Shown: positions 12,494 to 24,412, numbered from the stretch's first letter. The stretch is DNA of 64,000 nucleotides from Breviolum minutum Mf 1.05b.01 (GCA_000507305.1 DF241176.1:2593-66592), one strand, 5' to 3'. The notes: generated from the letters alone by a model not told the origin. Numbers and translations: made by a program.

Positions 12494-14538
12494 TCAAATG
12501 GTGGCCTCCGTCGGCTGATAGAACTCGTAGTTCCAAATCTCCCAAAAGTTGTGCTGCGTCTCACAATACCTTAGCAGCGGCCGGGGGAGAGAAAAAAAAA
12601 GGCACGGCCCCGAAATCCTTGGGCTCTTTGTATTCTTAGACCTCTTCATGAGGAAAAAAAACTTGGGTAGGCAACAGGGATCTGATACACCTTCACCAAA
12701 ACGTCATCCAAAAGATCCCACATCTCGATGCAGAACCAAGATACTTGCAGATGAAAGCCATGAGATCTTTGTGTTCTCCACCACCTATCGAGAACGGCAG
12801 ACTTCCCCCTCTGCCTTTCCATCTTTGGATGAAACATTGCGAGATCTCAGGGCCACCCATCGATTTTTGAACGAACTTAAATGCATTTAGACGCATCATA
12901 CAAACCATACAGGGGGATGTTTTGGGATTTGTGGCTTTTAAGGCCCTGCCATATGGTGACCATCACTCCAGGGTCACTGGCCGCCTCCTTGTCTGCAGCG
13001 CTCAAAAAAAGCTTCCACTTCATGCTGCATGTTCTTCGGGTGAGAGACACACGCCGTGTTTTTGCAGGAGATGTCCTGCAAATTCAATGGAGCTTCCCCA
13101 AATTGACCAGCTTTTTGAACATAGAACGGCCAAATGGTGAGTCCTTGAAGTTGTAGACACGTGGAGGGACCTCCAGCCGGAACTCACGTTCCACCTGCAC
13201 AGAAACGTCGTCACACCTAACTTATTCCATACGTCCATGCCAAAAAGACGCGGCCAATTTGAGTTCATTTCTTCATCTATGCTCATGTACGCTTCAATGT
13301 TGTGACATGTCTTCCAAGTGGCTATGTACAACTATAAACAATTTCGAAAAAGTGCATGTATATAGTTAGTCGAAATGATACACCGCCGCATCTTCGTCAA
13401 TTTCTTTTCACCTAGCCGAGATCATGAAAGCTCATCTTCCATTCCCATCCTAAACTCCATAGCCTTGCCCTCCTTCATGACTTTCAGTGTGCTTCCAGGT
13501 GCCATCGCCGCCAAGCGCCTTGAAGCTGTTTTTTCCGTTTCCACCAGGGAGAGCTGCCAGGGGAAACGACAAGATGGGATTTAACGAAGGTGTACGGCAC
13601 ACAGAGCCATCGTCACAAGTTGCAGCAGCCAAAATGGCCCCTCTGCAAATTGCTTAGTTGCCCAATCACTCTGGGGATCTGGTGACTGGGTCCCACATCA
13701 TGTGTCCAAACACACACAAGATCGCTGCGACCAAGGCACTTTAGCGGCTGGCGATCCCAACTACTGATGTCGACATCTGGGACTGAAATGAAGCCGCTGC
13801 CTTTACCTATCCAGATTGTTCAGTCGGCCTTGAGTGACCCTGCTGACCCATGAGAATCTGGCAGTGAAATGCAAAAACTTTATCCAACTAAAAGTAGAGG
13901 TTCCAATCAACCCTGCAAGCCTATAGTCCACCTCTCCTCACGATCACTACAAAATCTCTGGTGCATGAGATTTTGTCAGCAATTCATGCTTCTCAAAAAC
14001 CCATGGTCATCATAGATTCCCCAATCAAAAGCAATAAAAATGCAGCAATCTCTCCAAAATCACTATTCAAAAAAAGATCTCAATCAACTTTCACTCGCTC
14101 ACTTCTCTCTCTCCCTCTCTTCCAGCCATTTGAAGTTGGAGTCCCGCACCTGGGAATTCTTCGGAGGCCCTGACACCTTGACCACCCACACCGTGAAGGT
14201 CCAAAATATCGCGGACCATATACATCAAGCTCCACACCTTCACGGTCATGGAGAGCTGTTTTGATGCCATCCCCAATTGTTTTGCAAAAATTGGAGGTCA
14301 AATGTGGAAACACACCAAAAAAAAATTGTAGCTGCGCTATCTGTGTAGCTATTTTTTGCAGAAAAATCTTGTAAGTTATAATCCTTAGTTTCATCGTTCC
14401 TATGCATTCAACTTTCGATATGAGGTTAGCTCCCTGAGGTTTCATAGTAATTAGAAGATGCCTTCCCGCCTGCTCAATGTTCTGCCCTGATGCCAGATTG
14501 TCTATGATGATGCCATTGGCAATAGGAACCAACCCAAC
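12494..14538 (-). CDS. pyrI: Aspartate carbamoyltransferase regulatory chain (PyrI-like)
   Basis: Eight minus-strand exons join without a stop: 14470-14538, 14150-14237, 13775-13806, 13464-13553, 13108-13194, 12988-13075, 12745-12784 and 12494-12569 (TGA at 12494-12496). That is 570 nt, 189 residues, against about 150 for bacterial PyrI. Donors are GC, GT, GT, GC, GT, GA, GT; all acceptors are AG, and all but one exon start with G. The product follows PyrI order. PIANGIIIDN matches the 'GTVIDHI' start of the allosteric domain. LSLVETEKTASRRLAAMAPG matches the 'KIEN...LALYAP' segment. Then come REFRLEVPPRV and a zinc domain with CKNTAC (C-x4-C) and CKYC (C-x2-C). In bacteria PyrI binds CTP/ATP and, through its zinc domain, PyrB. 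The 5' exon(s) before 14538 are unresolved. The acceptor of exon 13464-13553 (CAG|C) is the least certain. It lies 1.2 kb downstream of pyrB on the same strand. Confidence 0.88.
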
Positions 14539-15156
14539 CTGGACGGCAACATGGAAGGAACAGAAAGGAAATTGATCACGTTGTGAGGCCGTTGGAAGCG
14601 CTCGTTGCTTAGTTTTCCGTATCAATGGTTCAGCTACTACAACTCAAATGACATGTCCCTAAAGTGCAGTAATCTATCAATCCAAGGATTTTTTTCTCAA
14701 TGATCAAATGATCCCGATGCAAGAAGTAGTGCTCTTATACATATTCTGGTTTGTCCATACAACATAATATACACCAACAATCCCTAATAGTCTCCGCAAA
14801 AGGGCGATTGAATGCCATTGAACCTTTCACATCCTTTCACATCCGCTAGCTTTTCATGCCGTCATTTCACCCGCCTCTTCACTGACTTTATCTGGACAAC
14901 TCTCAGTCTCAGCGGTGGACATCGCAACTTCCTACGTGCATCCAGTCATCGGGAACTCGGAGTTGTTTGAAGAGAGGCTTTATCGTCAAGCAACACCAAA
15001 GAAAACTCCCTGACAGTAATTACATGTGTCATGTGACTGTTCTAAAAATTCCAGAATTTGGAGTTTTCCAAGTTGAGACTGTTCCGTCCTTGATAAAATC
15101 GGTGGCTGCTAAGAATGCTGGGGAATAGCCCAAATCCAAATCATCTGGCATATCAC

Positions 15157-15373
15157 CTGCAACTGGTCCAGAAGTCGGAGAGAAATCTCCTCAGGCGAAT
15201 CACTGGTATCATTCTCTGTGATTAATCAAATCAGTTGGCCCGGTTGGTTCATTGGGAAAGGCCAGTCCTGCGAAAGGACTCTTCAACAGCATAGGGCTGG
15301 TGGGCAGAAAGGCACCTTCCTTCCCAGTGCTCCGGAAGTCATCTCCAAAATGGCCACCTCATCAGGTGTCAAA
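15157..15373 (-). other. Two possible linker exons between pyrB and pyrI
   Basis: Minus-strand stretches 15316-15373 (reads DLTPDEVAILEMTSGALG, GT donor) and 15157 to about 15213 (reads NDTSDSPEEISLRLLDQL, GT donor) look coding and are flanked by AG/GT. They may be 5' exons of the PyrI-like gene or a linker joining PyrB to PyrI in one transcript. Phases were not fully reconciled. Confidence 0.3.
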
Positions 15374-15736
15374 TCTAGAGAAATTTCATCATGGCACATC
15401 CGATCTGGGGCATGTCGTGAGTCCAAAGTCATAAGTGCAATAAAGGAAAGAAGCTTGTTGAAACCCCAAAAGAACCCAAGAAATTGTTTCTATTCTTCCA
15501 TCGGGTTTTCCCAGCGCACCTAGCATGCCAAGGAGAACAATACCTCGCGGCAGTCGGTGCCAGGTCAAAACTCCCAAAAAGTCACAGTAAACCGATCAAT
15601 ACATCTGATAGAATCACAATCCTCATACTCGTATCCCACCCACACCCAACGAATGCATAATTCTATTTCTAGCCAGCTTTATGGCTCTGTTTATCTGGTT
15701 GAAGTATTCGAATAAGTTTGGGATGCCCCCATTTTC

Positions 15737-18700
15737 TCAAAGACTTTCTATGACTTTCCTTTCTGCTGCCATAGAACGAGTAAAGTAGCCGTTCCTGAGC
15801 ACAAGGTATTGAAGCGGGTTTGGGTGATGTGCAGGATTGACGAGGCAAAACAAGCCAGCAGAGATGGCGGATCATCAAACCAACCAACCCCCAAAACGGC
15901 CAAAGTACTGAGACTGTTGATCCCAGCCATTGAGCTCCGTCCCATCCAACCAATATGGCAACACTGGATATCTTGCATCCCGCGGCCTCATTGTGCAAAA
16001 TGCCCATAGAATTCCATATTGATATGTATTATATCTTAAAACATCTTGAAAATATCCACCAATGCTCAGATTGCTCAGGCTATATATACTATAATATATA
16101 TATATATATCATTGCGAGTGCAAATGATATGTAGCCATCCACAACAGCCATCCAAAACAGCCACATTAATGTAAAAAGTTCTCTAAACTCTGAACCTCGC
16201 CTTTCACCTCGTTTCCCGTGCTCTTGCCGAGGCACAAGGGATGAAAGAACTTGGTCCCTGCTGGCAACAAATCCACGAAATCACGGCGCATTGTTACAGC
16301 TTTCCGTAGCTCCATTGACTTGTCCAAGACCTGGTGGCCAAGTGATCCACAGTATATACAAATATACAAATCACCTTCAGGAAAAGGGGGCCGAAATCAA
16401 AAGAAAAAAACGACTCAAGAATCGAGAATTGAATCATTTTGAACTGGGCATCTTTTAAAAAGAAATGGTCAAACCTTACCCTACATGTTGGATTAGTGGA
16501 AAAAAATCAAACACTACCTTTCATAGTTCACCATCTCAGTTGTTTCTATCCAAGTCCCGAAGCTGAGATGGCCTTGTCACCCATACGTTCCAGTTGCAAG
16601 CGGGTGAAATACCAAATCTTGGCCACTTTGTCTTGTGCCAAGTACTCATCAATGGATGCAAACCTCCTGGCGTCCAATAAAACCGGGTAGATAATATACT
16701 AATACCCCACCCCCCGAAGTTTAGCATAGCCCCTGAAAAAATGGTGGTTGGAAGACGATCCTTTCCTGAACTTTTCAGGGGCTACCTAGTATGTTAAACT
16801 TCCGGTGGAAGGGTAGGTCTTTTTTGGGGAGCTGTTCTTTTCCAGGTGCGACTTGTCAAAGTGCAAGAGCAGTTTGGATGCCGAATGTATTTTGAAATAT
16901 GACATGTATCGTAAGCTGTAGAATGACTCCGCAAATGAATCCCCAAATATTACCACAATATTGTTAGAGAAGATTTCGACGTATCTAAATCTAAACGTAT
17001 TCCAAAAGATCATACAGAGGTCATCAATCCCTATGTCTCCAGCCCAGAATTGACTTTGCCCGCTCCTCACAACATAACCTCTGGCCACCATACGATCTTC
17101 ATACATCTTTGGGAGTGCCAATTCCACTGGGGCCACGAGATCCACGAAGACTTTGCGATAGATCCTGCCATTTTCAGGGATACCCTCCCTGAAACTAACA
17201 GCAGCTCGCACCTGAAAATGGATGCTTGGAAGACGATCGTTTCCTTTCAGGATGGCTTCCAGACAGGTGCCAACTGTTAGTTTTAGGGCGTGTATGATCC
17301 AACCAACGATGCTTCACTCTAACGTCGCCGCCTCAAGCCATCCACCTTGGAGTGCACTGTACGGCCATGAAAGAGGTCGCCCAGCAGGGCCAAGTGGATG
17401 CTTGAGGTGTCCCAACCTGCAGATGTTAGGATGTTAGGATTGATTGGCATTTACACTTACATGCCTGTGATTGATGTACTTAGGATGGCTTTTCATAGGG
17501 TCATTATATGTCGTTATAAGATTCAAAATCCACTGGATTTTGAGCTCCTGGTCTAGAGCCCTGATTTCTGCGTATGGTACCACAACAAGCCTCATTCACC
17601 CGTCACTTGGAGCGCCAAAACATGAAGAGCTGCCCGCATGCCATGCTTTTTTTCTGTGATATTTGCTTGAAATGTGAAAACCAACCAGTTTTTGTATCCC
17701 AAAATGGTAATTTACTAACCAGGGTCCAATGGCCTTTGATGGATCCAAACGACCTTTCCTGAAAAATCCACCGCCTTTGGTCTCAAGGAAGCTGAATTCA
17801 TCTAACATCTCCTGCGTCCACAGATGAATCGTCTCTATCTGTGCACCCTTGACTCAAGCACTGATTGAAAGTTGAGTCGTTGGAAAAAAAATGCCAGCAA
17901 GACGAGGTAAATCTTCATCAATGTGGTTCCCATTAAAGTTTGTTTTTCAAAAAAAGAAAAAAGTCCTGCGATGGATGTTCGTGTCGTCCATCACCTGGCA
18001 AAGTGGGAGGACTCCCAAAGTTTAATGATGTTAATGATTGGGCCGCTGTATGTTGTTAGAACCTTCCTGTGATTCGGGTGGATCTGGTGGATCTCTTCCT
18101 GGCCCACCTGCATTGATGAAGGACGCCCTTGGAAAGCCTCGCTGCTTGCAGTACTTGGTGATGGCCTCTTCCAACCATCGGCAAACGCCTTCCACCTTCC
18201 AACCCAGCGGCAAACATTTGATGAAGTGAGTACCCTCCAGGGAACTAACATATCCCCCGACAAAGGCATGTTTGAAGATGACTTTACTTTTCCCAGGGTG
18301 AGATATGTTAGTTCCCTGGAGGGTATGTCAGTCTCTCAATCTATCTGTCGCTTGGTGATTGCTTTTTTTTGTGGAGCACCTTGGACCGGACAACGAACAG
18401 GCTCTGGCCAGTTGAATAGCCACACAACATCTTGATGGTGTCAGTGATGGTTTCGTTTTTCCTGAGCCGAAACATTAATGAACAAAATTCCGACGTATGA
18501 TACATTACAACCAACATCATCCAACATCTACATGTTTCCTCCAAAAATCACAACACCTCATCAGCCATTTTTTCGGAAATTCCAGGCGTCTGAAATGAGG
18601 AGGTCTTGGCATCAAAGACATTGACCTTGAGACCATGGAACTCGGCAGCATTTCGAAAGGATTCCTTCGTTCGAGTAGAATCCTCCATGAAAATGGTGTA

Positions 18701-19633
18701 CACGGCAGCCTGTGCGTTGACGAAAAACCATATGGATATCATATGGATCCATATGGACCTTTGAGGGCCACTTAGATATGGCTATGCAGCCAGATTTTTT
18801 GGGTGTATAACTTAATGACTCATTCAGGTCTCTTTAATGGGAAAGTTTCGTGGTGTTTGAAAACTCCAAAGCGTGCACTATGGTCAGAAACAACTTTGGA
18901 CACAGCAGAAAACTTCATCTAGATACAACAATCTATAATACAAACTTCCTTCAACAGCGGTGCTGTTAAACAAACTCATCAATTTGAAGTCAGCCACTTG
19001 AAGTTGTCGATCAACATCGCAAGGTTTGCCACAGGGCACTTCTAATGCTATTGGATTAAGACACTAAGACATGTCACATCTGACTTTTAGTGAGGCACCT
19101 CACGATTCTGGAGTCGGAACTGGTCGAGGTTCTCCCCAGTGCGGATAGCTTCTTTCAGCTCTCCTGGTGGTACAAGACATCGCAAAGGTGCGGAATCCAG
19201 TTCATGACATGACTTCAAGCATCTTGAAACAACACAAAAAAATGAGAACATACTGATTATCAAATTATCTGTACTATTCCATTTTTTAAAAAAACACAAA
19301 CATTCACAAAAAGCACTGCCAACTTGCAATGCCCATATCCTTTGATGGACAGTTTGCGTTCTGCCGAGCTTCGGGTTTTGTGGTAAACGTACCATTGCTC
19401 GTCCAAAGACAGGTCGTTCACGATAGCAATCTGAGCCGCGAAGTCAGCATGGTAATTCTGGAACCATGCTGGTTAAACGCAACGAAAGATGCGAATTGAA
19501 TTCAATATGTGTGTAATTAGAATGAAAAATACTATCGGAACCTGTGTGATATTGATGTGACATTCCTATGCATGTGTTTACTGTATACTGTATATACCTG
19601 CTGTTTTGTAAAATCTAGTGAGTCAACAGTACA
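15737..19633 (-). CDS. pyrB: Aspartate carbamoyltransferase catalytic chain (PyrB-like)
   Basis: Thirteen minus-strand exons join in phase: 19373-19457, 19099-19163, 18591-18709, 18380-18461, 18108-18195, 17966-17994 (29 nt), 17775-17811 (37 nt), 17332-17416, 17060-17164, 16573-16666, 16236-16330, 15909-15986 and 15737-15794 (TGA). They total 1020 nt, 339 residues, the normal size of the chain. Donors are GA, GT, GA, GT, GT, GA, GC, GC, GC, GC, GT, GT; every acceptor is AG|G. Active-site motifs appear in order: MEDSTRT (carbamoyl-phosphate loop), SSFQKNETITDT (80s loop Lys), FVVRSK, INAGDGRHEHPSQ (split over a 29-nt exon), LLGDLFHGRTVHS, DLVAP, YFTRLQLER, HPLPR across a junction, and QNGYFTR. 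It catalyses the first committed step of pyrimidine synthesis. A likely upstream exon ends at 19633 (FRNFED, GT donor). The acceptor at 19457 lacks the usual G, and the start codon is not placed. Confidence 0.93.
16703..16820. mobile_element. Foldback (MITE/introner-like) element, copy 1
   Basis: It lies in the 393-nt pyrB intron 16667-17059. The left arm GAAGTTTAGCATAGCCCCTG (16716-16735) pairs with 16776-16801, which has a 7-nt insertion; outer C-rich arms pair more loosely. The loop contains TTGGAAGACGATCCTTTCCT, shared with copy 2. Confidence 0.7.
17183..17291. mobile_element. Foldback (MITE/introner-like) element, copy 2
   Basis: It occupies most of the 167-nt pyrB intron 17165-17331. 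Arms CCCTGAAACTAACAG (17187-17201) and CTGTTAGTTTTAGGG (17273-17287) pair with one mismatch and extend inward through GCACCTG/CAGGTGC. The outer end TACCCTCC matches copy 3, and the loop motif GGAAGACGATC matches copy 1. Confidence 0.8.
18231..18325. mobile_element. Foldback (MITE/introner-like) element, copy 3
   Basis: Perfect 23-bp inverted repeats at 18231-18253 and 18303-18325 (outer end TACCCTCCAGGGAACTAACA) flank a 49-nt loop. It fills half of the 184-nt pyrB intron 18196-18379. The loop TTTGAAGATGACTTTACTTT resembles the core of copies 1 and 2. No long target duplication is visible; only TA is shared at the outer ends. Confidence 0.85.
18740..18755. repeat. CATATGGATCCATATG palindrome in pyrB intron
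   Basis: A 16-nt perfect palindrome within a stretch of CATATGGAT repeats (18729-18757) in the 389-nt intron 18710-19098. It is probably simple-sequence in origin. Confidence 0.7.
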
Positions 19634-19639
19634 TCTTCA

Positions 19640-22600
19640 AAATTCCTGAAGGGCTCCCAGGGGAGCCCTTGATGACGCAGGCATTCATCAACCAACCCCT
19701 CACCACCACTTTTCGGCAGCCAAGCTGCAGTTCGCCCCTGGAAGGGATGTTTCTTCACTACGCCACTCTGTTCCCGTTTCACCTGGTCCCCTGCCATTGC
19801 ACTCTGTCCCAACAATCGCCCATTGAACCACTACAGCTGCGAATGATGACCACCAATCCACATCAACCCCTGGCACCATTGACATCAGGTGCTCCCCAAG
19901 TCTGAAGGGAATGTGATTCTCTCGTTGGTGGTTGAACCAAACCCTTTGAAAAAATATGCTCGTCAAAATGGGTTCATCTTCCCCATTTTAAGGGTGAAAA
20001 TTAAAAAAATATTCGAAACCACCATCTAGTTCTGGTCATTTTGTGGATTCTTTGTCCCATTTTGACAGACGTGACAATTTGATGGAAGGCTTCTGGTTCA
20101 TCATTCACCATGGATTCCTGTGGCTTCCTGTGGTTCACCGTTGGCTTGTCCCAAGCCTTGCAAATGCCTTCGGCACAACCACCAACCATCCTGGAGCTGA
20201 GGTCTCTTTCCCTCATGTTTCATCTTGACCTTCACCCTTTCACCTATGGAGATTCTGAACGCTCAAAGCCATCAAAAAATCTATCCCAATGGGCATTGCC
20301 TGGGAAGATCTCATGACATCCCCACTTAAAAACCTGCAGCTGGGGAATTTCTAAACTTCAGGGTCTCGGTCTCATCCATCTTCACATGACAACATTTTGC
20401 AGCCCAATGAAATTCTTGAAAAAACTGGTGGAATCTCATGGGAAATTCCATGCTGTCTGCCTCTCTCTCTTCTTCATCCATGCCGTTGCATGTCACATGG
20501 CTGTCATTTTGGCGTCCCCTGGTGCTCCTGCCCGTGCAGTTTCTGAGCTGAATCCCCAGAGCCAACAAGCGACTCTGCCACTCCGTCACTTCGCCCATAC
20601 GCAGCACCTAGAGACAAAATGCACCCTGGATATGAGCGGTTTAGCCATGTTCCACAAACATCTTCACACATGGCTTGGTTTTTCATAGCACACATAATCC
20701 ACAATGTGCCTGTCTCACTGTTTTCCCTTCAAGATGGTATTGCAAAAGAAGTCCGTATAGCACCACTTCCTCCTATATAATTGTGTTTTTTCAACCCTCT
20801 CTGTGTACAAGATGTTGGGACGCACTTTCCGCATGGCTCTTGCAACACACTGGCTGATCTACTATTGAAATCAAGAGTCTTTCCAAGACTCCCCCAAAAC
20901 ATCAACAAACTAAGCGACAATGCTTAGAAGCTGTTCCTGCTAAGCAAGTCTCGCAACCCCTGAGGCCGATGCCCTGCGCACTGCAGGGTTCTCCAAATCT
21001 ACCTCTGTCACATCTGGGCGCAAAAAAAAACTCATCTTCTCCCATTGGGATCATCTACAAACTACAGGGGTTTGCATTAGCTACAGTATGTGATGTAGGG
21101 ATAAAGTGTCACTAATATAGCACCGCAACCAACAACCACGCGGACGGTACAAGTGCTTTCAGCAAACCAAACCGTCGCGGACCTTGGTCATATCTTTGGA
21201 CTCCAGGATCCTACGAAGCACCAGCGAAGCACCAGGATTGGGGCTGGCTATTCAGGATATTTACTTCAAACGGAAGATGCTAGTTCAACGATTCAACACC
21301 ATACACATGTATATATATATATATATACACATATCACAAGCTCCCATCATTCTGAAAGGACCCAGATGTTTGCTGGTTTAGGGAAAAGAAAAAGTCAGAT
21401 CGAATAATGATCAAAGCACACACAACAGGAAACATCAAGAAACACCTTACATCAACTAACAGTATATAAACCATTATTCTATAAACCATACCCCCTTGCC
21501 ATTTCTTCATCAGTAGATGTGACATCCCCATGAAGCTCCTCTTGAGCTCATCCCAGGAGGTGCCATGGGCTTCGGCGAACCTTGGGGGTTTTGGATCCAA
21601 AATCATAAGACTCGCAATGTAAGAAATCCAAACAAAACATACACTGATACGGATTGATGATTGATGATTGATGATTCATGATTCATGATTCATGATTGAT
21701 TATATTTGATTATCACGCTATGTGTAGTGTTGGTACCTTTATTGTTGTGCTACATGAGACCGAGCTCTTCAAAAACATGCGGTCAAGGCTCATTTTCATC
21801 AAGGGAATGGCATACTGCCGAATTGGCACTCCCTCAAGGCGTTCCTTATTGGACAGGAGTTTGCGCCGGCACGGCTGTATCGTTAAACGTGCCATCTTCA
21901 ACCCTAAGGAATGTACCATGGTCAGTACCTGGCAAACATACTCAAGTGACTCAAGTCAGCCCAATGTTTTACAACAACTTCATGGGTCAGCTGTGGCATG
22001 TCGCCATGCTCATGATGCTCATGATCCTGCCTTGGTCGAACAAAGGCTACCACTTTCCGGACATGAAGGATGAGCCCGATCTATCCTCAGATCATGGGAC
22101 AAAAATCGATCAAATGCAAGACTTTCACGGTCATTAACCTGCCTTTTACAATTGGACTTTAACTGCCCTCCAAGAAAAAAGTTGCCTCTGAGTCCTCTTC
22201 CTTTGAGGGGTGCTAAACTTTGACTGTCGGTTTTTGGGATGTCGTGGAAGCTGTTTCCACATGGCCAAGGCGGAGGTGTTACCCAACTGGGCCATACGGC
22301 GGAAGAGGGATGTCAATCTGACGCCCAAATTTCGGCCTCGAAATGGCCGAAGCTAAGAAACTCCAAAATATAAGAAAATTGCAGGTCAAGCAAGCTCCAA
22401 CATTGCTCCAACATGTTGCGTTCCAATTTTGTTTGTTTCTTCTCAACTTCATCCTACAGTAAATGTTCTGAAGTTCAAGGAAGCTTGACAGCAAGATTGT
22501 CAGTCACTGAGGGAAAAAAACTGGGCCCTGGCAGAACTTGATCAGCCACCTCTCGCATCACTTCAGCCTCGGCACAATTTCCCCGTTCTTGGTAGGTAGA

Positions 22601-23960
22601 CTCAAAACACCCATGGAGGAAGGACCCAGTCAGTTCAAATACGTTCAGATCATTATAAACACTTCGCGACACTACTGAGCACATGCTTTTGGTGTGCACC
22701 GACTCGAGGTTGAAATCACTTATGCTTTATATAAGGCAGCTTGAGAAGCAGCCAGTCATCATGTCGAGCTGACTATCTTGCCACTGTGGGGTTTGTTGCA
22801 GTGATTGCCCCTCAAAACTTCAAAGTTTTATCATTTGTACATCCAGTCTCTTCCAAGCTAGCAAATCTTACTAACAAGTGAGGCTACTTCTTGCCAACAG
22901 AATTCCACAAGACACCCAGCAACAACCAAACCCTTTGAACCTCAGCAGTGAAGTCAAATTCCTGTCTGAACTGCTCCTGCAGCCCCAAAAAATTGACACG
23001 TCGTGGAACGCAACCGGTAATTCAAAGATTGCCAAAGTATGCACCAAAATGCAAACAACCCAACAAGCAAATGCATACGGGAAAATGCTGTCAACAAGTG
23101 CACTGGAAGATGCAGTCAACAAGTGCATCCGGATCCTTCCCAAGATGTTTTTCAAACTCCTAGGTGCGCAACTGACCAACAAATTATGGACAAGATTCCC
23201 ACCAGATTCCCACCTGCATCGTCGCAAAAATCTCCTTCACCTGGCTTCCCATGCCCAGCAACTGCAGTGCAAAGGATACCGTGGCCACCTAAGCAAACGA
23301 AGCGCACCGCTGCAGCATTCCATGGAGGTCGGGCTTTCAAAGTTGTCAGAATTTCTTTGGCAACCAACCTCGATGTCAACAAATAAAATTAAAAGAGTGC
23401 ATAGGCCTACCTTGACTGACTCCATAGTCACAATATTAAGCATAAACATTCTTGTCCAATCAGTTTCCAAACATGCAAATGTTCAAAAGCTGCGGCCCCA
23501 AAAGTGCTATTTGCTTGATGGCTTTCTGGCTTTACATTTTTCTATATTTCCTCCGCTTCAGCCAGATGTCCATAAATACTGGGACTCCCTGACATCCATG
23601 TGAAAAAAACGTTCAACGTCAGGAAATTGAACCTTCACCGCTACCTGCCAAGCGATTTTTGAAGTGTGCTGTGCCGAGCCTTTCCATCAAGCCCTTGACG
23701 CTACATTGGAGGGGGGACATATCGGTACACGCAGGGCAACAGTCATGAGATGAGATCAACAACAGTGAACCAAATCTTGATTAACAAATAGCAAGTCAGT
23801 AGGGTCAATGAAACAAAGGAAATAGTGAGTGGCTTCAATCCCCATGATAGACTCTCGCATGTTGCCAGCTGATGGCAATAAGCCATTGTCATGCAGTAAT
23901 GCCAAATGGCTCAAATTCTGCACACACCGTTAACTGCAGGTCTGAATTATCATAGATGTC
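19640..23960. other. No confidently assigned gene; possible 5' exons on minus strand
   Basis: The minus strand is likely to hold the start of pyrB or another gene. A coding-looking stretch begins at 20607 (CTAG|G) and reads GAAYGRSDGVAESLVGSG. Other open stretches at 19.7-19.97, 21.7-21.9 and 23.2-23.4 kb gave no recognised domain. Simple repeats: (TA)n at 21309-21329, and a 7-bp GATTGAT/GATTCAT run at 21653-21698. A short direct repeat GTCAACAAGTGCA lies near 23088 and 23114. Confidence 0.4.
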
Positions 23961-23962
23961 AA

Positions 23963-24412
23963 NNNNNNNNNNNNNNNNNNNNNNNNNNNNNNNNNNNNNN
24001 NNNNNNNNNNNNNNNNNNNNNNNNNNNNNNNNNNNNNNNNNNNNNNNNNNNNNNNNNNNNNNNNNNNNNNNNNNNNNNNNNNNNNNNNNNNNNNNNNNNN
24101 NNNNNNNNNNNNNNNNNNNNNNNNNNNNNNNNNNNNNNNNNNNNNNNNNNNNNNNNNNNNNNNNNNNNNNNNNNNNNNNNNNNNNNNNNNNNNNNNNNNN
24201 NNNNNNNNNNNNNNNNNNNNNNNNNNNNNNNNNNNNNNNNNNNNNNNNNNNNNNNNNNNNNNNNNNNNNNNNNNNNNNNNNNNNNNNNNNNNNNNNNNNN
24301 NNNNNNNNNNNNNNNNNNNNNNNNNNNNNNNNNNNNNNNNNNNNNNNNNNNNNNNNNNNNNNNNNNNNNNNNNNNNNNNNNNNNNNNNNNNNNNNNNNNN
24401 NNNNNNNNNNNN
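23963..24412. other. Assembly gap (450 N)
   Basis: Run of N directly abutting the 323-bp tandem repeat array, so the gap probably hides further repeat units. Open frames that cross it are artefacts. Confidence 0.99.

Noticed and set aside
13215..13331. Minus-strand exon-like stretch reading MSIDEEMNSNWPRLFGMDVW with a GT donor
   Set aside because: It falls within the pyrI intron between exons 13464-13553 and 13108-13194; joining those exons directly gives the better PyrI match. It could still be a cassette exon or part of an overlapping gene.
17520..17590. Minus-strand stretch VVPYAEIRALDQELKIQ resembling the ATCase 'lvaPeelr' segment
   Set aside because: It lies upstream of the GDLFHGRTVHS exon, which is the wrong order; the true segment is in exon 17060-17164.
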